Source of the DNA: Oceanospirillaceae bacterium
Lineage (GTDB): Bacteria; Pseudomonadota; Gammaproteobacteria; Pseudomonadales; Balneatricaceae
Length of the DNA stretch: 64,000 nucleotides
Assembly (NCBI GenBank): GCA_024640955.1
Contig: JAHEDZ010000016.1
Location: 22,677 to 86,676, forward strand
Reading direction: 5' to 3'
The notes under the pieces are model-generated. The model did no database searches, had not been told where the DNA came from, and saw only the letters and a program-made list of their open reading frames with translations. Every line of letters starts with the position of its first letter. The stretch's first letter is position 1. Below, in pieces: positions 1 to 9,851 of the stretch. The translations under genes and the position numbers were made by a program.

Positions 1-1572
1 CAGGTTGCAGAGGCTTGTGAAACGTATTCACGCTACCTTTCTGGCGTGCGCACACTCTCTATCTATGGCGGCCAAGCCTACGACACTCAGCTTCGCGCTC
101 TGCGCAAAGGTGTACAGGTAGTCATCGGCACTCCGGGTCGTGTGATGGACCACATCCGTCGCGGCACTCTGGTACTCGATAAACTCCAAGCACTAGTACT
201 CGACGAAGCCGATGAGATGCTTCGCATGGGCTTTATCGATGACGTTGAGTGGATCCTGCAGCATACGCCACCTGCGCGCCAGATCGCCCTCTTCTCGGCC
301 ACGATGCCGAACGAAGTGCGTCGTATCGCTGAAAATTACTTGAACGAGCCCACCATCGTTAAGATCGCCTCCAAAACCGCGACCGCCAGCACCATCCGCC
401 AGCGGATCTGGGAGGTGCGCGGCATGTCGAAGTTTGCCGCGCTAACACGCATGCTGGAGCAGCAGGAGCATGATGCTGCGCTGATCTTCGTACGTACCAA
501 GACGATGACCGAAGAGCTGACTGAACAGTTACGTTCGGAAGGCTTCCCGGCTGCTGCACTGCATGGCGACATTCCCCAGGCCCAGCGTGAAAAGATCGTT
601 GATAAGCTGAAAAAGGGTAACCTCGAGATTCTGGTGGCTACGGACGTTGTTGCTCGCGGTCTCGATGTAGATCGAATTACCCACGTGTTTAACTTCGATA
701 TTCCCTACGATACCGAGTCATACGTGCACCGCATAGGCCGTACTGGCCGTGCTGGCCGTAGCGGTGATGCGATCCTGTTTGTAACGCCTCGTGAGCGTGG
801 TCTACTACGCCAGATTGAGCGTCGCACCTCGTCAACGCTTGAGAAGCTAGTACTACCGACCGCTGCAGAGATTAACCAGATGCGCGCCCAGCGCCTGAAG
901 AAACAGCTTGTCGATGCCACCGGTACCGCCGATGCCAACGCCTACCACAAGCTGATTACAGATCTGGTTACAGAGAGCGGCATCACCGCAAGTGCCCTAG
1001 CTGCCGCAGCACTCGGCCTAATGAACTCGGACCGTCGCTTCTTCCTTAATGAGAACGAGCCTGATCCAAATACTGCCCCACCTAAACGTGAGCGCGAACC
1101 GCGTAAAGAACGTGATGGTAGGCCTGGTAGCCGTCAGCGTGACCGCGAAGCACTCGATGCCGATAAGCAGCGCTACTGGATTAATGTAGGCCACGATCAC
1201 GGTGTAAAGCCAGGCAATATTGTCGGCGCGATCGCTAACGAAGCCGGCATCAACTCAGGCCAGATCGGTCGCGTTGATATCAGCTCAGGTTTTACGACGG
1301 TTGATCTGCCATCGAATCTATCCAAAGCTCAGCTTAGCCAGCTCGCAAATGCTCGTGTGTGCGGCCAAGCCCTCAATATTCGCGAATGGAGCGATGAAGC
1401 ACCTAAGCGAGGGCGCCGTACTAATAGCTCTGATGACGCACCTAAGCGCCCGCGTAAGCCACGTGAGGGTTACGCTGCTAAAGGCGCAAAGGATACTAAG
1501 CGAGATGGGGGTGCGGGCAAGTCTGATCGCCCAGCACGCAAGCCAAGCAAGCGTCCAGCCAAACAAGACTAG
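1..1572 (+). CDS. deaD: DEAD-box ATP-dependent RNA helicase (DeaD/CsdA type), 5' truncated
   Basis: The reading frame is open from base 1, so the gene begins before the window; about 523 residues are visible. Helicase motifs appear in order: Ib TPGR, II DEAD (in LDEADEMLRMGF), III SAT, V ATDVVARGLD and VI HRIGRTGRAGR. After the two RecA-like domains comes a basic linker and a C-terminal DbpA-type RNA-binding domain (around YWINVGHDHGVKPGNIVGAI), then a lysine/arginine-rich tail. This layout is typical of DeaD, which remodels structured RNA during ribosome assembly and cold adaptation. SrmB or RhlE are less likely because they lack the DbpA-type domain. The gene is followed by a hairpin at 1591-1615. 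Confidence 0.92.
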   Translation, partial: QVAEACETYSRYLSGVRTLSIYGGQAYDTQLRALRKGVQVVIGTPGRVMDHIRRGTLVLDKLQALVLDEADEMLRMGFIDDVEWILQHTPPARQIALFSATMPNEVRRIAENYLNEPTIVKIASKTATASTIRQRIWEVRGMSKFAALTRMLEQQEHDAALIFVRTKTMTEELTEQLRSEGFPAAALHGDIPQAQREKIVDKLKKGNLEILVATDVVARGLDVDRITHVFNFDIPYDTESYVHRIGRTGRAGRSGDAILFVTPRERGLLRQIERRTSSTLEKLVLPTAAEINQMRAQRLKKQLVDATGTADANAYHKLITDLVTESGITASALAAAALGLMNSDRRFFLNENEPDPNTAPPKREREPRKERDGRPGSRQRDREALDADKQRYWINVGHDHGVKPGNIVGAIANEAGINSGQIGRVDISSGFTTVDLPSNLSKAQLSQLANARVCGQALNIREWSDEAPKRGRRTNSSDDAPKRPRKPREGYAAKGAKDTKRDGGAGKSDRPARKPSKRPAKQD

Positions 1573-1590
1573 TCGGTTTTAGAAATAGTT

Positions 1591-1615
1591 GAGGCGGCCC
1601 CGTGGGTGCCGCCTC
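1591..1615 (+). terminator. Terminator-like hairpin after deaD
   Basis: An 8-bp GC stem (GAGGCGGC / GCCGCCTC) starts 18 bases after the deaD stop codon. It is followed only by ATTTG, so the U-tract is weak. The remaining bases up to 1836 hold no convincing gene. Confidence 0.55.
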
Positions 1616-1836
1616 ATTTGGCCGGAAAAGATTTCGGCTCGTCAATTCCCATAATGACCCGGGTCAGGTTGCTGAGTTCAGCACCGAGCAAACGGCTCCC
1701 TCTGCATTCCCTTTCAGTTTAGTTCTCAATATGCGAAATACCAATGAAAGGTATTCAACCCATAAGGCTTTGTTTTTTCGACATTGCTGCGCAGCAAACT
1801 GAACTGAAGTCACTCTTTCTGGGCGATTTTAGTCAT

Positions 1837-2136
1837 TTAACTGGAGAAATCTTCAGGCTCAAATTGATTGCAAATTAGAGCCTCTTTGGCTTTAACCTTC
1901 AGTCGCTTTATCTGTGCCTCCCGCTTTGTCGCCTCTGAGCGATTAGACTTTGACTCCAGATAGACCATCTCAATCGGCAAACGCGCACGGGTGTAGCGGG
2001 CACCGCCTTTGATCTCTCCCCGATGCTGACGTAAACGACGCTGAGGGTCAGTTGTTACACCGGTATAGAGCGAACCATCACCACAACGCAGAATGTAGAC
2101 GAACCAGTTTGACCCAAGTTTTTCTTCATCGTTCAT
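1837..2136 (-). CDS. GIY-YIG nuclease-domain protein (YhbQ-like)
   Basis: 99 residues, nearly all a single GIY-YIG domain: FVYILRC, then SLYTGVTTDPQRRLRQH, and the later ARYTRARLP and EATKREAQIKRL segments. The length matches the stand-alone UPF0213/YhbQ family of small GIY-YIG proteins, thought to act on DNA but poorly characterised. The catalytic-type tyrosines and the arginine in QRRLRQH are present. The gene stands alone, convergent to deaD and divergent from nhaD. Confidence 0.9.
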   Translation of the reverse strand: MNDEEKLGSNWFVYILRCGDGSLYTGVTTDPQRRLRQHRGEIKGGARYTRARLPIEMVYLESKSNRSEATKREAQIKRLKVKAKEALICNQFEPEDFSS

Positions 2137-2301
2137 TGTTCTGAACTCGGTTAATGAGAATAACGGTATGAAAAAATATTGCTAAAACAGCAACATTTAC
2201 TGACAAATAACAGCAAGTAGTCTGACCAAAATAGAGTAGACTCTGCGCACATCAAACACCGCGTAGCCAACAACACTGCGCTAGCTTACAGGACCAGCTC
2301 C

Positions 2302-3546
2302 ATGCTTCACACCGTTCTGATCGGTCTCGCCGTTGTCGCGCTCCTCTCGATTATTTTTGAAGAGGTGATTCGCGTAAACAAAGCTAAATCGACGCTTTTT
2401 CTAGGGAGCTTGGCTTGGATCTTGGTATTTCTTTTCCCGGAGACTGGCGTTAGCGCCGAGGAGCTCAGACATAAGCTCGATGAGAACATTCTCGAGATAG
2501 CAGGACTCTGGCTCTTTCTGATGGCTGCGATGACCTTTGTCGCGTTTCTAAACCAGCAGGGCCTCATAGAAACATTGATCTACAAACTCCTGCCGCGGCG
2601 CATCAGCGAACGTAAACTCATGTTTCTCGTGGCCGTTTTCGCCTTTTTATTCTCATCTCTGTGTGACAATATCACGGCGACACTGGTCTCAGTGGCTCTG
2701 GTACTTTCCTTGCGATTGGATCGTAGGAAGACTCTGCGTTTTACCGTTATGGTGGTCTTCGCAGTTAACTCTGGGGGTGTTGCGCTGATCACCGGTGATG
2801 TCACCACGCTGATGATCTTCTTGGCTGGCAAAGTAGAGATTCAGGAACTGCTGCTGCTCTCTCTCCCCGCTTTCACGAGCGTACTGGCTCTGGCGGCCAT
2901 GTTATCGGTGCCGCTACGCGGCACAACAGAGATTATTCCCACCCCAAGACGTGATGACCATGTAGGCAAGGTGATCGCCCTCATATTCCTAGCCACTATT
3001 ATCGGCACCATCGTGCTGAACATCACCGCGGGTGTTCCGCCGGTACTCACCTTCCTCTTCGGCCTCTCAATCATGTTCTTGATTGGACGTTTCGCCTACT
3101 CAGAGGATAAGCGTGAGAACCTACTGGACTATATCCGCAAGATCGAGTTCGACACGCTGATGTTCTTCGTCGGAATCCTGCTACTTGTAGGTATGCTTAA
3201 AGAGATCGGTGCATTAGAAAATCTGGTGGGTATCTACCAAGTGATGCCTGTCTACGCAGCTAACTTTGTAATGGGACTCTTCTCAGCCGTTGTCGATAAT
3301 GTGCCCCTGACCGCTGCGCTGCTCAAAGCTAACATTGATATGTCACACGCTGAGTGGTTGATGCTTACTTACTCGGTAGGTGTAGGTGGTTCAATGCTAG
3401 TCATCGGGTCAGCCGCAGGTATAGTAGCGATGTCTAAAGTGGAGATTCTCACCTTCGCCACCTACGCCCGTTATGTGCTGTTTCTGGGGATCGCTTTTGT
3501 TGTCGGCTACGCCGGGACCTATGCGATGGGCACGCTACTGCTCTGA
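2302..3546 (+). CDS. nhaD: Sodium:proton antiporter, NhaD family
   Basis: 414 residues with about 11-12 hydrophobic segments, of the ArsB/NhaD ion-transporter superfamily. Two Asp-Asn motifs typical of NhaD are visible, one in SSLCDNITATLVS and one in AVVDNVPLTAALL. NhaD exchanges Na+ (or Li+) for H+ across the inner membrane and is common in marine and halophilic gammaproteobacteria. The ATG at 2302 has AGGA eight bases upstream. The 3' end overlaps the end of the convergent cysG by 28 bp. Confidence 0.88.
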   Translation: MLHTVLIGLAVVALLSIIFEEVIRVNKAKSTLFLGSLAWILVFLFPETGVSAEELRHKLDENILEIAGLWLFLMAAMTFVAFLNQQGLIETLIYKLLPRRISERKLMFLVAVFAFLFSSLCDNITATLVSVALVLSLRLDRRKTLRFTVMVVFAVNSGGVALITGDVTTLMIFLAGKVEIQELLLLSLPAFTSVLALAAMLSVPLRGTTEIIPTPRRDDHVGKVIALIFLATIIGTIVLNITAGVPPVLTFLFGLSIMFLIGRFAYSEDKRENLLDYIRKIEFDTLMFFVGILLLVGMLKEIGALENLVGIYQVMPVYAANFVMGLFSAVVDNVPLTAALLKANIDMSHAEWLMLTYSVGVGGSMLVIGSAAGIVAMSKVEILTFATYARYVLFLGIAFVVGYAGTYAMGTLLL

Positions 3547-4928
3547 CTGTCACCATACCAAGAGAGCTCGGAGTGAAGTTCGACAACCTCTCCGACAATA
3601 ATAAGTGCGGGTGCAGGCAACTGCGCCTGCGCCTGTCTGGCGCAAATATCGTCGAGACGCCCAGTTAGGACCTGCTGATCAGGACGGGTACCTCGCGAAA
3701 CGATTGCCACGGGTGTATCCGGGGATTTACCGGCCCCGATCAGTCCTGCAGTTAGAACATCCAGCGTATGCAGGCCCATATAGAACACAAGAGTTTGGTT
3801 GTTACCGGCCAGATCATCATAATCGATCGCAGCCGAACGTCTCTTCAGCTGACCGGTAATGAACTTAACTGACTGCGAGTAATCGCGATGCGTCAACGGA
3901 ATACCGGCATAGGTACTGCAGGCGCTGGCTGCGGTAATGCCGGGTACAACTTGGAACGGCACACCAGCCTCCTTGAGCTGACGCAACTCCTCGCCGCCGC
4001 GCCCGAATATGAAGGGGTCACCGCCTTTCAATCGCACAACTCGCTGCCCGGCTTTAGCGTGCTGTACCAACAGATCATTAATGCCCTCTTGCGGCACCGC
4101 ATGGTTATCGCGCTGTTTACCGACATAGATTAGATCCGCATCACGCCGACAGAGTTCGAGAACCTCGGGCGAAACCAATGCATCATAGAGCACTACGTCG
4201 GCTTGCTGCATCAGACGCAATGCCTTAAAAGTAAGCAACTCTGGGTCTCCTGGTCCCGCACCCACTAGGTAGACTTCCCCCACCTGATGATCGGCATCGG
4301 CGCGTTCAATCTGTTCGATAAGCAGCGCTTCAGCGGCCTCGTTTTGTCCGGCAAAAACCCGCTCGGCAACACTCCCACTGAGCACCTTCTCCCAAAAATT
4401 GCGCCTCTTATTAACGCTATCGAACTTCGCTTTAACCTGCGAGCGAAAGCGCCCCACGAGCTCGCCCAAATTGGCATAGCTTGGTGGAATCAGCGTCTCA
4501 AGTTTAGCGCGCAGGTTGCGCGCTAACACCGGTGCTTTGCCGGCGGAGGAAATTCCAATCACTATCGGAGAGCGATCTACAATCGCGGGGAAAATAAAGG
4601 TACACAGGGGCGGGTTATCTACAACGTTTACAGGCAGACCCGCAGCCACTGCGTCAGCATGAACCACTCTGTTCACCTCATCTATGTCGGTCGCTGCAAC
4701 AATGAGGCGAACTCCGTGAAGATGCTGCCTATGATACTCTGCTTCGATCAGCTCGCCGCCAGATCCAGTAATTAGCTCTCGCACCTCGGCATCAATGCGA
4801 GGCGCCACCAGCCGCACGCGCGCGCCAGCACGGGTCAACAGCCGCCCCTTACGCAGGGCGATATCACCACCGCCAATCAAAAGAACAGACTGACCCTTGA
4901 GGTCAAAGAAAAGCGGCAGGTACTCCAA
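3519..4928 (-). CDS. cysG: Siroheme synthase, trifunctional CysG
   Basis: 469 residues, close to the usual CysG length. The N-terminal half is the NAD-binding precorrin-2 dehydrogenase/ferrochelatase (LLIGGGDIALRKGRLL near residues 16-31, GISSAGKAP near 125). The C-terminal half, from about residue 215, is uroporphyrinogen-III C-methyltransferase (GAGPGDPELLT, GGDPFIFGRGGEE, GIPLTHRDYS). It makes siroheme for the sulfite reductase encoded by cysI upstream in the same direction. The first possible start is a TTG directly after an in-frame TAG, with GGGAG six bases upstream, so a TTG start is likely. Confidence 0.93.
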   Translation of the reverse strand: MEYLPLFFDLKGQSVLLIGGGDIALRKGRLLTRAGARVRLVAPRIDAEVRELITGSGGELIEAEYHRQHLHGVRLIVAATDIDEVNRVVHADAVAAGLPVNVVDNPPLCTFIFPAIVDRSPIVIGISSAGKAPVLARNLRAKLETLIPPSYANLGELVGRFRSQVKAKFDSVNKRRNFWEKVLSGSVAERVFAGQNEAAEALLIEQIERADADHQVGEVYLVGAGPGDPELLTFKALRLMQQADVVLYDALVSPEVLELCRRDADLIYVGKQRDNHAVPQEGINDLLVQHAKAGQRVVRLKGGDPFIFGRGGEELRQLKEAGVPFQVVPGITAASACSTYAGIPLTHRDYSQSVKFITGQLKRRSAAIDYDDLAGNNQTLVFYMGLHTLDVLTAGLIGAGKSPDTPVAIVSRGTRPDQQVLTGRLDDICARQAQAQLPAPALIIVGEVVELHSELSWYGDSQSSSVPIA

Positions 4929-4949
4929 CTAAAACTCCCAGTTCAAACT

Positions 4950-7064
4950 CTAATTAATCGGGCGGTACTTAAATAGCGATTCGTAGCCATCTTCGGCATA
5001 CAGACAGGTGAAGCCCTCGGCGTCGGAGATCAGCGCACAACTCGCACTGTATGCACCGTATTCCTCCCACTGCGCGGCACAATCATCACGCCCGCGAGAG
5101 CTCTGGCCTTCAAACAGTAGTTGATCACCCCCCTGACTCCAACGGTACTCCAGCTTGTAGACTTCACAGCTGCCACGCGAATCTGTCTCGCTATATGAGC
5201 CGGTGCCATCGGCCCGGATAGTCTCGATGCCAATGCGCTCACCCTGATCACAATTGTAGGTGTGGTCATAGATCTGAAAGCGCCCAACGGGGTCTATGAC
5301 CGCTGTTGGCTGTGGCTCTGCCAATGCGAATAGCGTTGTGGTGTCTAGCCCCTCAGATGTGAAGCCCATGGAGTACCCAGCTCGCAGCGGCGTCTGGCGC
5401 AGCAAGTTAGCCAAGCGTGTGCGTTCAACACAGAGGCTTGTCTCATCAGAGCCGACATCAGTTTGAAGCTCGTCGACAGGAAAACTCGCAACCAGGTCGC
5501 CGAAGGCGGGATAGTTCAGGCTCATCTGCATTAGCGCATTGGGTGTTAGCCCTTCAGACACTAGATTTTTAGCCGCTTGCGAGGCCTGTGACCCGGTGCT
5601 CAAAGTAACGTACTGCCCGTTTACCGCAACATCGGCGGTTAGACCAGGTTGAATTTCACCTAAATCAACGGTCGCCGAAGAGCCATCCAGAGGGATCTGA
5701 CCATAAGCCGCGGCTGGCGACCCCGCAGCTAGAGAAGCGAGAAGCGCCGGGTTTTGTGTCGCGACACTGAACAGTAGATCGAGCTGTTTGATCGGTGCTA
5801 GCGCAGTGCCAAACTCTAGATCATAGAGCGAGACACCAACCCCCTTAACACCCTGAGCCATTCCGGTCACTAACCCCATCAGCGCTGGATTGTTCTGCGA
5901 CATATCCTGCTGCACCCGACGAATCTCAGCACAGGCGAAGGTCGCCTGCGTGAACTGATTCCAGAGCTGAATGGTGACTGGGAGTAGCTGATCCATATCC
6001 AGCCCCAGGCCAAAACCGAGCAGCTGGGCATCAAAGTCAGCCACATGCTGAGGTACGTGACCATTGAGTAGATTCAACTTCTGCAGTGTATCTCCAGTTT
6101 TGATCTCAACCACTGAGCGGCTAGCAACACGCAGCTCCGGCTCGGTCTCAACCGAGGTGTAGCCGCCAACAAGTCGCGGAGTCCAGCTTGCAATACGGGC
6201 GTACTCTTCCCGACACACCTGCGTCAGCGAATCCCCTGGGCTCGGCTCCTGTAGCAGTGCCGAGAGCGCCTCAATATCGGTCGCCATACGCGAGCTCTGA
6301 GTGTTCAGAAAGCCCTCGGCCAGACGCTGAATATCGAGGATCAGATTGAAGTCGTTAGTAAAGCTGTAGCGCTGCTTCAAGCTCCCCAGCTCGCCACTGC
6401 TCTTGAGGCTCTCAGCCGGAGTGGCGATGCGCAGTCGTTGCGCCAGTTCACCCGAGCTGTCGAACGGCGTTGTGAAACTCAGTACTGCTATATCACCGCG
6501 CTTGGCAACAACCAGATCAATGTGCTCAGTCTCTTGCGGAGGTGTTAACTGAATACTGACGTAATCCTGCCCTGCAATGCTCTTTTCAGACACCGGCAAG
6601 CCAGCGCTGCGGGCCTGCATCGTCCAGAACTCAACAAAACGCTCATTCTCCTCCGCCGCGATGTGCAGCACCGGCACTAGACCATCCAGGAAAAGCTCTT
6701 GATTGCCACTCATCGACAGACCCAAACGGGCATAGACATCTGTCATATCACTGCCTGGAGAGAAGAGGTTACGCACAACGCCGGCACCAAAGCGCTGCAG
6801 TGGTGCGTAGCCCGTGCCTGCCTCTAGCTCTTGAGCGATGGTCTCTGCGTCAAACTCGAGATCGGGTTGGGCATACAGGTAGTCAAGCTGGGCCAGCACC
6901 GCCGGCGTTGCGCGCCCACCGGCGTAAAGCACCGTATCAGCCGGCACATACTCACCTAGCCCGCGGTCAGCAACATCATCAGCAACCCACAGACCAGTGC
7001 TGCTACCCACAGAGAGCAGTGCACTGGTAATCCAACTTTTTGCAGCTAGTAAACCCGGTTCCAT
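4950..7064 (-). CDS. Unrecognised 704-residue protein within the cys cluster
   Basis: I do not recognise this protein. It begins MEPGLLAAKSWITSALLSVG, with one modest hydrophobic stretch and no clear signal-peptidase site, followed by VPADTVLYAGG, which recalls proteins of the DUF3352 type (weak resemblance). The rest is mostly acidic and soluble-looking. The last 120 residues contain several cysteines (for example YNCD, GSCEVY, DDCAAQ, ASCAL, FTCLY), compatible with disulfides and a periplasmic location. GGAG lies just upstream of the ATG. It is in line with cysG (21-bp gap) and 60 bp after cysH, so it is probably co-transcribed with sulfate-assimilation genes. Function unknown. Confidence 0.7.
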   Translation of the reverse strand: MEPGLLAAKSWITSALLSVGSSTGLWVADDVADRGLGEYVPADTVLYAGGRATPAVLAQLDYLYAQPDLEFDAETIAQELEAGTGYAPLQRFGAGVVRNLFSPGSDMTDVYARLGLSMSGNQELFLDGLVPVLHIAAEENERFVEFWTMQARSAGLPVSEKSIAGQDYVSIQLTPPQETEHIDLVVAKRGDIAVLSFTTPFDSSGELAQRLRIATPAESLKSSGELGSLKQRYSFTNDFNLILDIQRLAEGFLNTQSSRMATDIEALSALLQEPSPGDSLTQVCREEYARIASWTPRLVGGYTSVETEPELRVASRSVVEIKTGDTLQKLNLLNGHVPQHVADFDAQLLGFGLGLDMDQLLPVTIQLWNQFTQATFACAEIRRVQQDMSQNNPALMGLVTGMAQGVKGVGVSLYDLEFGTALAPIKQLDLLFSVATQNPALLASLAAGSPAAAYGQIPLDGSSATVDLGEIQPGLTADVAVNGQYVTLSTGSQASQAAKNLVSEGLTPNALMQMSLNYPAFGDLVASFPVDELQTDVGSDETSLCVERTRLANLLRQTPLRAGYSMGFTSEGLDTTTLFALAEPQPTAVIDPVGRFQIYDHTYNCDQGERIGIETIRADGTGSYSETDSRGSCEVYKLEYRWSQGGDQLLFEGQSSRGRDDCAAQWEEYGAYSASCALISDAEGFTCLYAEDGYESLFKYRPIN

Positions 7065-7125
7065 AGAGACTCCAGAGACAGTGTCGGCAGTGATTCAGAC
7101 CACCGAGCGGTGTATTGGCTCCAGA

Positions 7126-7749
7126 TCAGAGTTTTGTATGTAGACCGCACTCGCGCGCCTCTAGGGCTTTCGTTGGATCGAAATAGTCCAACTCATTTGG
7201 CAGAGCAAATCGCGCCGAATACGCCTCTAGGTCAGCGTCGTTCCAATGGAACAGCGGTGCAACCTTCAACACACCATCACGACTCTGGCTAACGACATCC
7301 AGGGACTGACGAAACTCTGTCTGATCTTTTCTTATGGCATTAAACCAGAGATCCGGCTGGAGTTCACCGAGTGCACGCTGAAAGGGTTCTAGTTTTACCT
7401 GACGTGTAAACTCCTCATGTTGAGGATCATCTACGTCGGGAATCCCACCCATCAACACGTTACGCCGCGCACTGCTCATCTGCGGGATATAGGTATGGAT
7501 ATTAAGGTTCAAACGCTCAATTAATGATTCTGCAAGACGGTAGGTTGCTGAAGTGTTGTACCCCGAATCCACCCAAAGCACCTGAATATCTGGCTTCACC
7601 TGGGTAATCAGATGCAGAATCACCGCCTCGAAGGGTCGAAAGTTCGTCGTAACTAAAGGGCGCTCACTGCGCTCTAATGCCCAACGTACGATTTCATCTG
7701 CGCTGCGCTGAGCAAGGTGCTGGTTCGCTGCTTGAAGATCGAGGCTCAT
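7126..7749 (-). CDS. cysH: Phosphoadenylyl/adenylyl-sulfate reductase
   Basis: 207 residues of the PAPS/APS reductase family. It reduces activated sulfate (PAPS or APS) to sulfite using thioredoxin. The SGYNTSATYRLAE segment lies in the nucleotide-binding fold and the C-terminus carries the catalytic ECGLH motif. There are no CC pairs for a 4Fe-4S cluster, so the PAPS-specific (CysH) type is favoured. AGGAG sits eight bases before the ATG. The start codon overlaps the stop of the upstream DUF934 gene (ATGA), implying translational coupling. Confidence 0.9.
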   Translation of the reverse strand: MSLDLQAANQHLAQRSADEIVRWALERSERPLVTTNFRPFEAVILHLITQVKPDIQVLWVDSGYNTSATYRLAESLIERLNLNIHTYIPQMSSARRNVLMGGIPDVDDPQHEEFTRQVKLEPFQRALGELQPDLWFNAIRKDQTEFRQSLDVVSQSRDGVLKVAPLFHWNDADLEAYSARFALPNELDYFDPTKALEARECGLHTKL

Positions 7750-8195
7750 GCTGTCGTCTCCTGCTGTCGATAGATCGGCAGTGGCTGATCCACTGCGCCC
7801 TGGTACTGCACGCTAATCTCAGTGTACGCCTCTAGAAACTCACGCCTAAAATGCTCATCATCAAGCTCGACCGCATCAAAGCCGCAGCGCTCAAGAAACT
7901 GTAGCTTATCACGACTGGTCTCCCCTACTGCGCGAATCTGGCCGCCAAAGCCTGCGACTCTCAGCTCTCGCGCAATACTGAAGGAGCGGCCATCTCTAAT
8001 GATGGGAAACTCCAACGCAATCAGATCAAAACGGCTTGAGTGCAGCAGCAACTGATCCAGAGAGTCCTCGCCATTCGCGCGTATGGATTTAATAGACGCT
8101 TGAGCCGCATCGTCGAGCTCCAAATACTCACTGAACGCGATGGGACCAGCGTAGCTGTCTACTCCCCGAATCTCTCGATTAACTAGCAACGGCAT
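7746..8195 (-). CDS. DUF934 family protein linked to sulfite reductase
   Basis: About 149 residues starting MPLLVNREIRG. A perfect AAGGAGG lies six bases upstream of the ATG at 8195; a longer open frame to 8285 lacks this and runs inside cysI, so the shorter start is preferred. DUF934 proteins are found almost exclusively between cysI- and cysH-type genes in proteobacteria and are thought to assist the siroheme sulfite reductase; the exact role is not established. The segment RELRVAGFGGQIRAVGETSRDKLQFLERCGFDAVEL is the conserved core. The start overlaps the cysI end by 17 bp and the stop overlaps the cysH start. Confidence 0.88.
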   Translation of the reverse strand: MPLLVNREIRGVDSYAGPIAFSEYLELDDAAQASIKSIRANGEDSLDQLLLHSSRFDLIALEFPIIRDGRSFSIARELRVAGFGGQIRAVGETSRDKLQFLERCGFDAVELDDEHFRREFLEAYTEISVQYQGAVDQPLPIYRQQETTA

Positions 8196-9837
8196 AAACA
8201 GCCTCCTTGAATGGTGTAACGCCCAAGCGGCGTACAGTATCAATAAAGCGCTCGCCCTCGACTCGTAACTCAACATAGGTCTCAAGCAGACGCTCCAGGG
8301 TGGAAGCTACATCATCAGCTGCAACTGCTCGCCCAAGCACTTTACCCAGCGAGGCGTCTTCACGGCTCGAACCACCGATAGTGATCTGATACCAATCCTC
8401 GCCTTTCTTATCGACACCTAGAATACCGATATGGCCGACATGGTGATGGCCGCAGGCATTGATGCAGCCCGACATGTTAAGGCGAATTTCGCCCAAGTCA
8501 TGCAGGTAGTCCAGATCTTCAAAAGTCTGGTTGATCTGCTCTGCAATATTCAAGGTGTGTGCATTTGCCAAAGAACAGAAGTCAAACCCGGGGCAGACAA
8601 TCATATCGGTCAGCAGGCCGATATTGGCGCGCGCCAGGTTATGTTCATTCAGCACCTGCCACACCTCATACAGGTCAGCTTGAGCCACATCTGCTAGCAC
8701 CAAATTTTGCTCATGCGTTGAGCGAATCTGAGCGAAGGAGAAGCGTTCAGATAGGTCAGCGACAACCTCCATCTGTAGTGCAGTAATATCACCCGGAGCA
8801 CCCAAATGTGGCTTCAGAGACACAGTGACCGCGCGGTAGCCCGGCTGCTTGTGCGGATGGGTGTTGCGGGCATACCAGGTGCGAAAATCTGGGTCGGCTT
8901 CGAGCTTCTCGTCCAGCGTCAAATCGGCTGCTGCATCCTCATTGTAGGGGTGGTCTGCGAAGAAAGCGGTAACACGATCAATCTCTTGCTGGGGTATGCG
9001 AAGCTCTCCGCCTTTCAACGTCTCCCAATGACGCTCAACTTGCTCAGTAAAAGCCTCAATCCCCGTGGCTTCGACCAGTATTTTGATTCGCGCTTTATAC
9101 TTGTTATCGCGTCGACCTTTGAGGTTGTAGATACGTAAAATTGCCTCGAGGTAAGAGAGCAGCTCTGGCGCCGGCAGGAACTCCCGTATCTTCTTGCCAA
9201 TGATGGGTGTGCGTCCCAATCCTCCACCTACGAGCACCTCAAAACCGAGTTCACCGGCCTTATTGCGCACAAGGTGCAGGCCTACATCATGAACCTGTGA
9301 TGCAGCACGATCCTCCTTGGAACCGGTCACCGCAATTTTAAATTTGCGCGGTAGGTAAGCAAACTCAGGATGCAGAGTCGACCACTGCCTGATCAGCTCA
9401 CACCAGGGACGTGGATCTTCAGTCTCGGACGGATGGATACCGGCAAAGTGGTCCGTTGTCGTGTTGCGAATACAGTTACCGGAGGTCTGGATAGCGTGCA
9501 GTTGCACCTTCGCCAGACGCTCCAGAATATCTGGCACCTCCTCTAGCTTCGGCCAGTTGAACTGGATATTGGTACGCGTTGTGAAGTGTCCATAGCCTTT
9601 ATCGAAATCACGCGAAACCTCAGCCAGCACGCGCAGCTGTTCTGCACTCATCAGACCGTAGGGGATAGCGACACGCAGCATCGGCGCTTGACGCTGGATA
9701 TAGAGGCCGTTCATCAGGCGCAGTGCTAGAAACTCATCCTCACTTAGGTCTCCAGCAATAAAGCGCTGGGTCTGATCGCGATACTGCACGACACGCTCAT
9801 CAACTAGACGCTGATCAACTTCATTATATATGTACAT
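8179..9837 (-). CDS. cysI: Siroheme/4Fe-4S nitrite-sulfite reductase, CysI type
   Basis: 552 residues. Two half-domains with HFTTRTNIQFNWP and the NCIRNTTTDHFAG siroheme-binding region precede the cluster ligands CPGFDFC and SGCINACGHHH (Cys-x5-Cys and Cys-x3-Cys). It reduces sulfite to sulfide in six electrons. The neighbours cysG (siroheme), DUF934 and cysH favour assimilatory sulfite reduction over nitrite reduction. No CysJ flavoprotein gene is nearby, so electrons may come from ferredoxin or another partner; that is inference. GGAG is eight bases before the ATG. Confidence 0.9.
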   Translation of the reverse strand: MYIYNEVDQRLVDERVVQYRDQTQRFIAGDLSEDEFLALRLMNGLYIQRQAPMLRVAIPYGLMSAEQLRVLAEVSRDFDKGYGHFTTRTNIQFNWPKLEEVPDILERLAKVQLHAIQTSGNCIRNTTTDHFAGIHPSETEDPRPWCELIRQWSTLHPEFAYLPRKFKIAVTGSKEDRAASQVHDVGLHLVRNKAGELGFEVLVGGGLGRTPIIGKKIREFLPAPELLSYLEAILRIYNLKGRRDNKYKARIKILVEATGIEAFTEQVERHWETLKGGELRIPQQEIDRVTAFFADHPYNEDAAADLTLDEKLEADPDFRTWYARNTHPHKQPGYRAVTVSLKPHLGAPGDITALQMEVVADLSERFSFAQIRSTHEQNLVLADVAQADLYEVWQVLNEHNLARANIGLLTDMIVCPGFDFCSLANAHTLNIAEQINQTFEDLDYLHDLGEIRLNMSGCINACGHHHVGHIGILGVDKKGEDWYQITIGGSSREDASLGKVLGRAVAADDVASTLERLLETYVELRVEGERFIDTVRRLGVTPFKEAVYAVAS

Positions 9838-9851
9838 TGTTTTTCTCCAGA

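Noticed and set aside
1602..1802. 66-codon plus-strand ORF after deaD
   Set aside because: It starts inside the terminator hairpin, has no ribosome binding site and no recognisable protein character.
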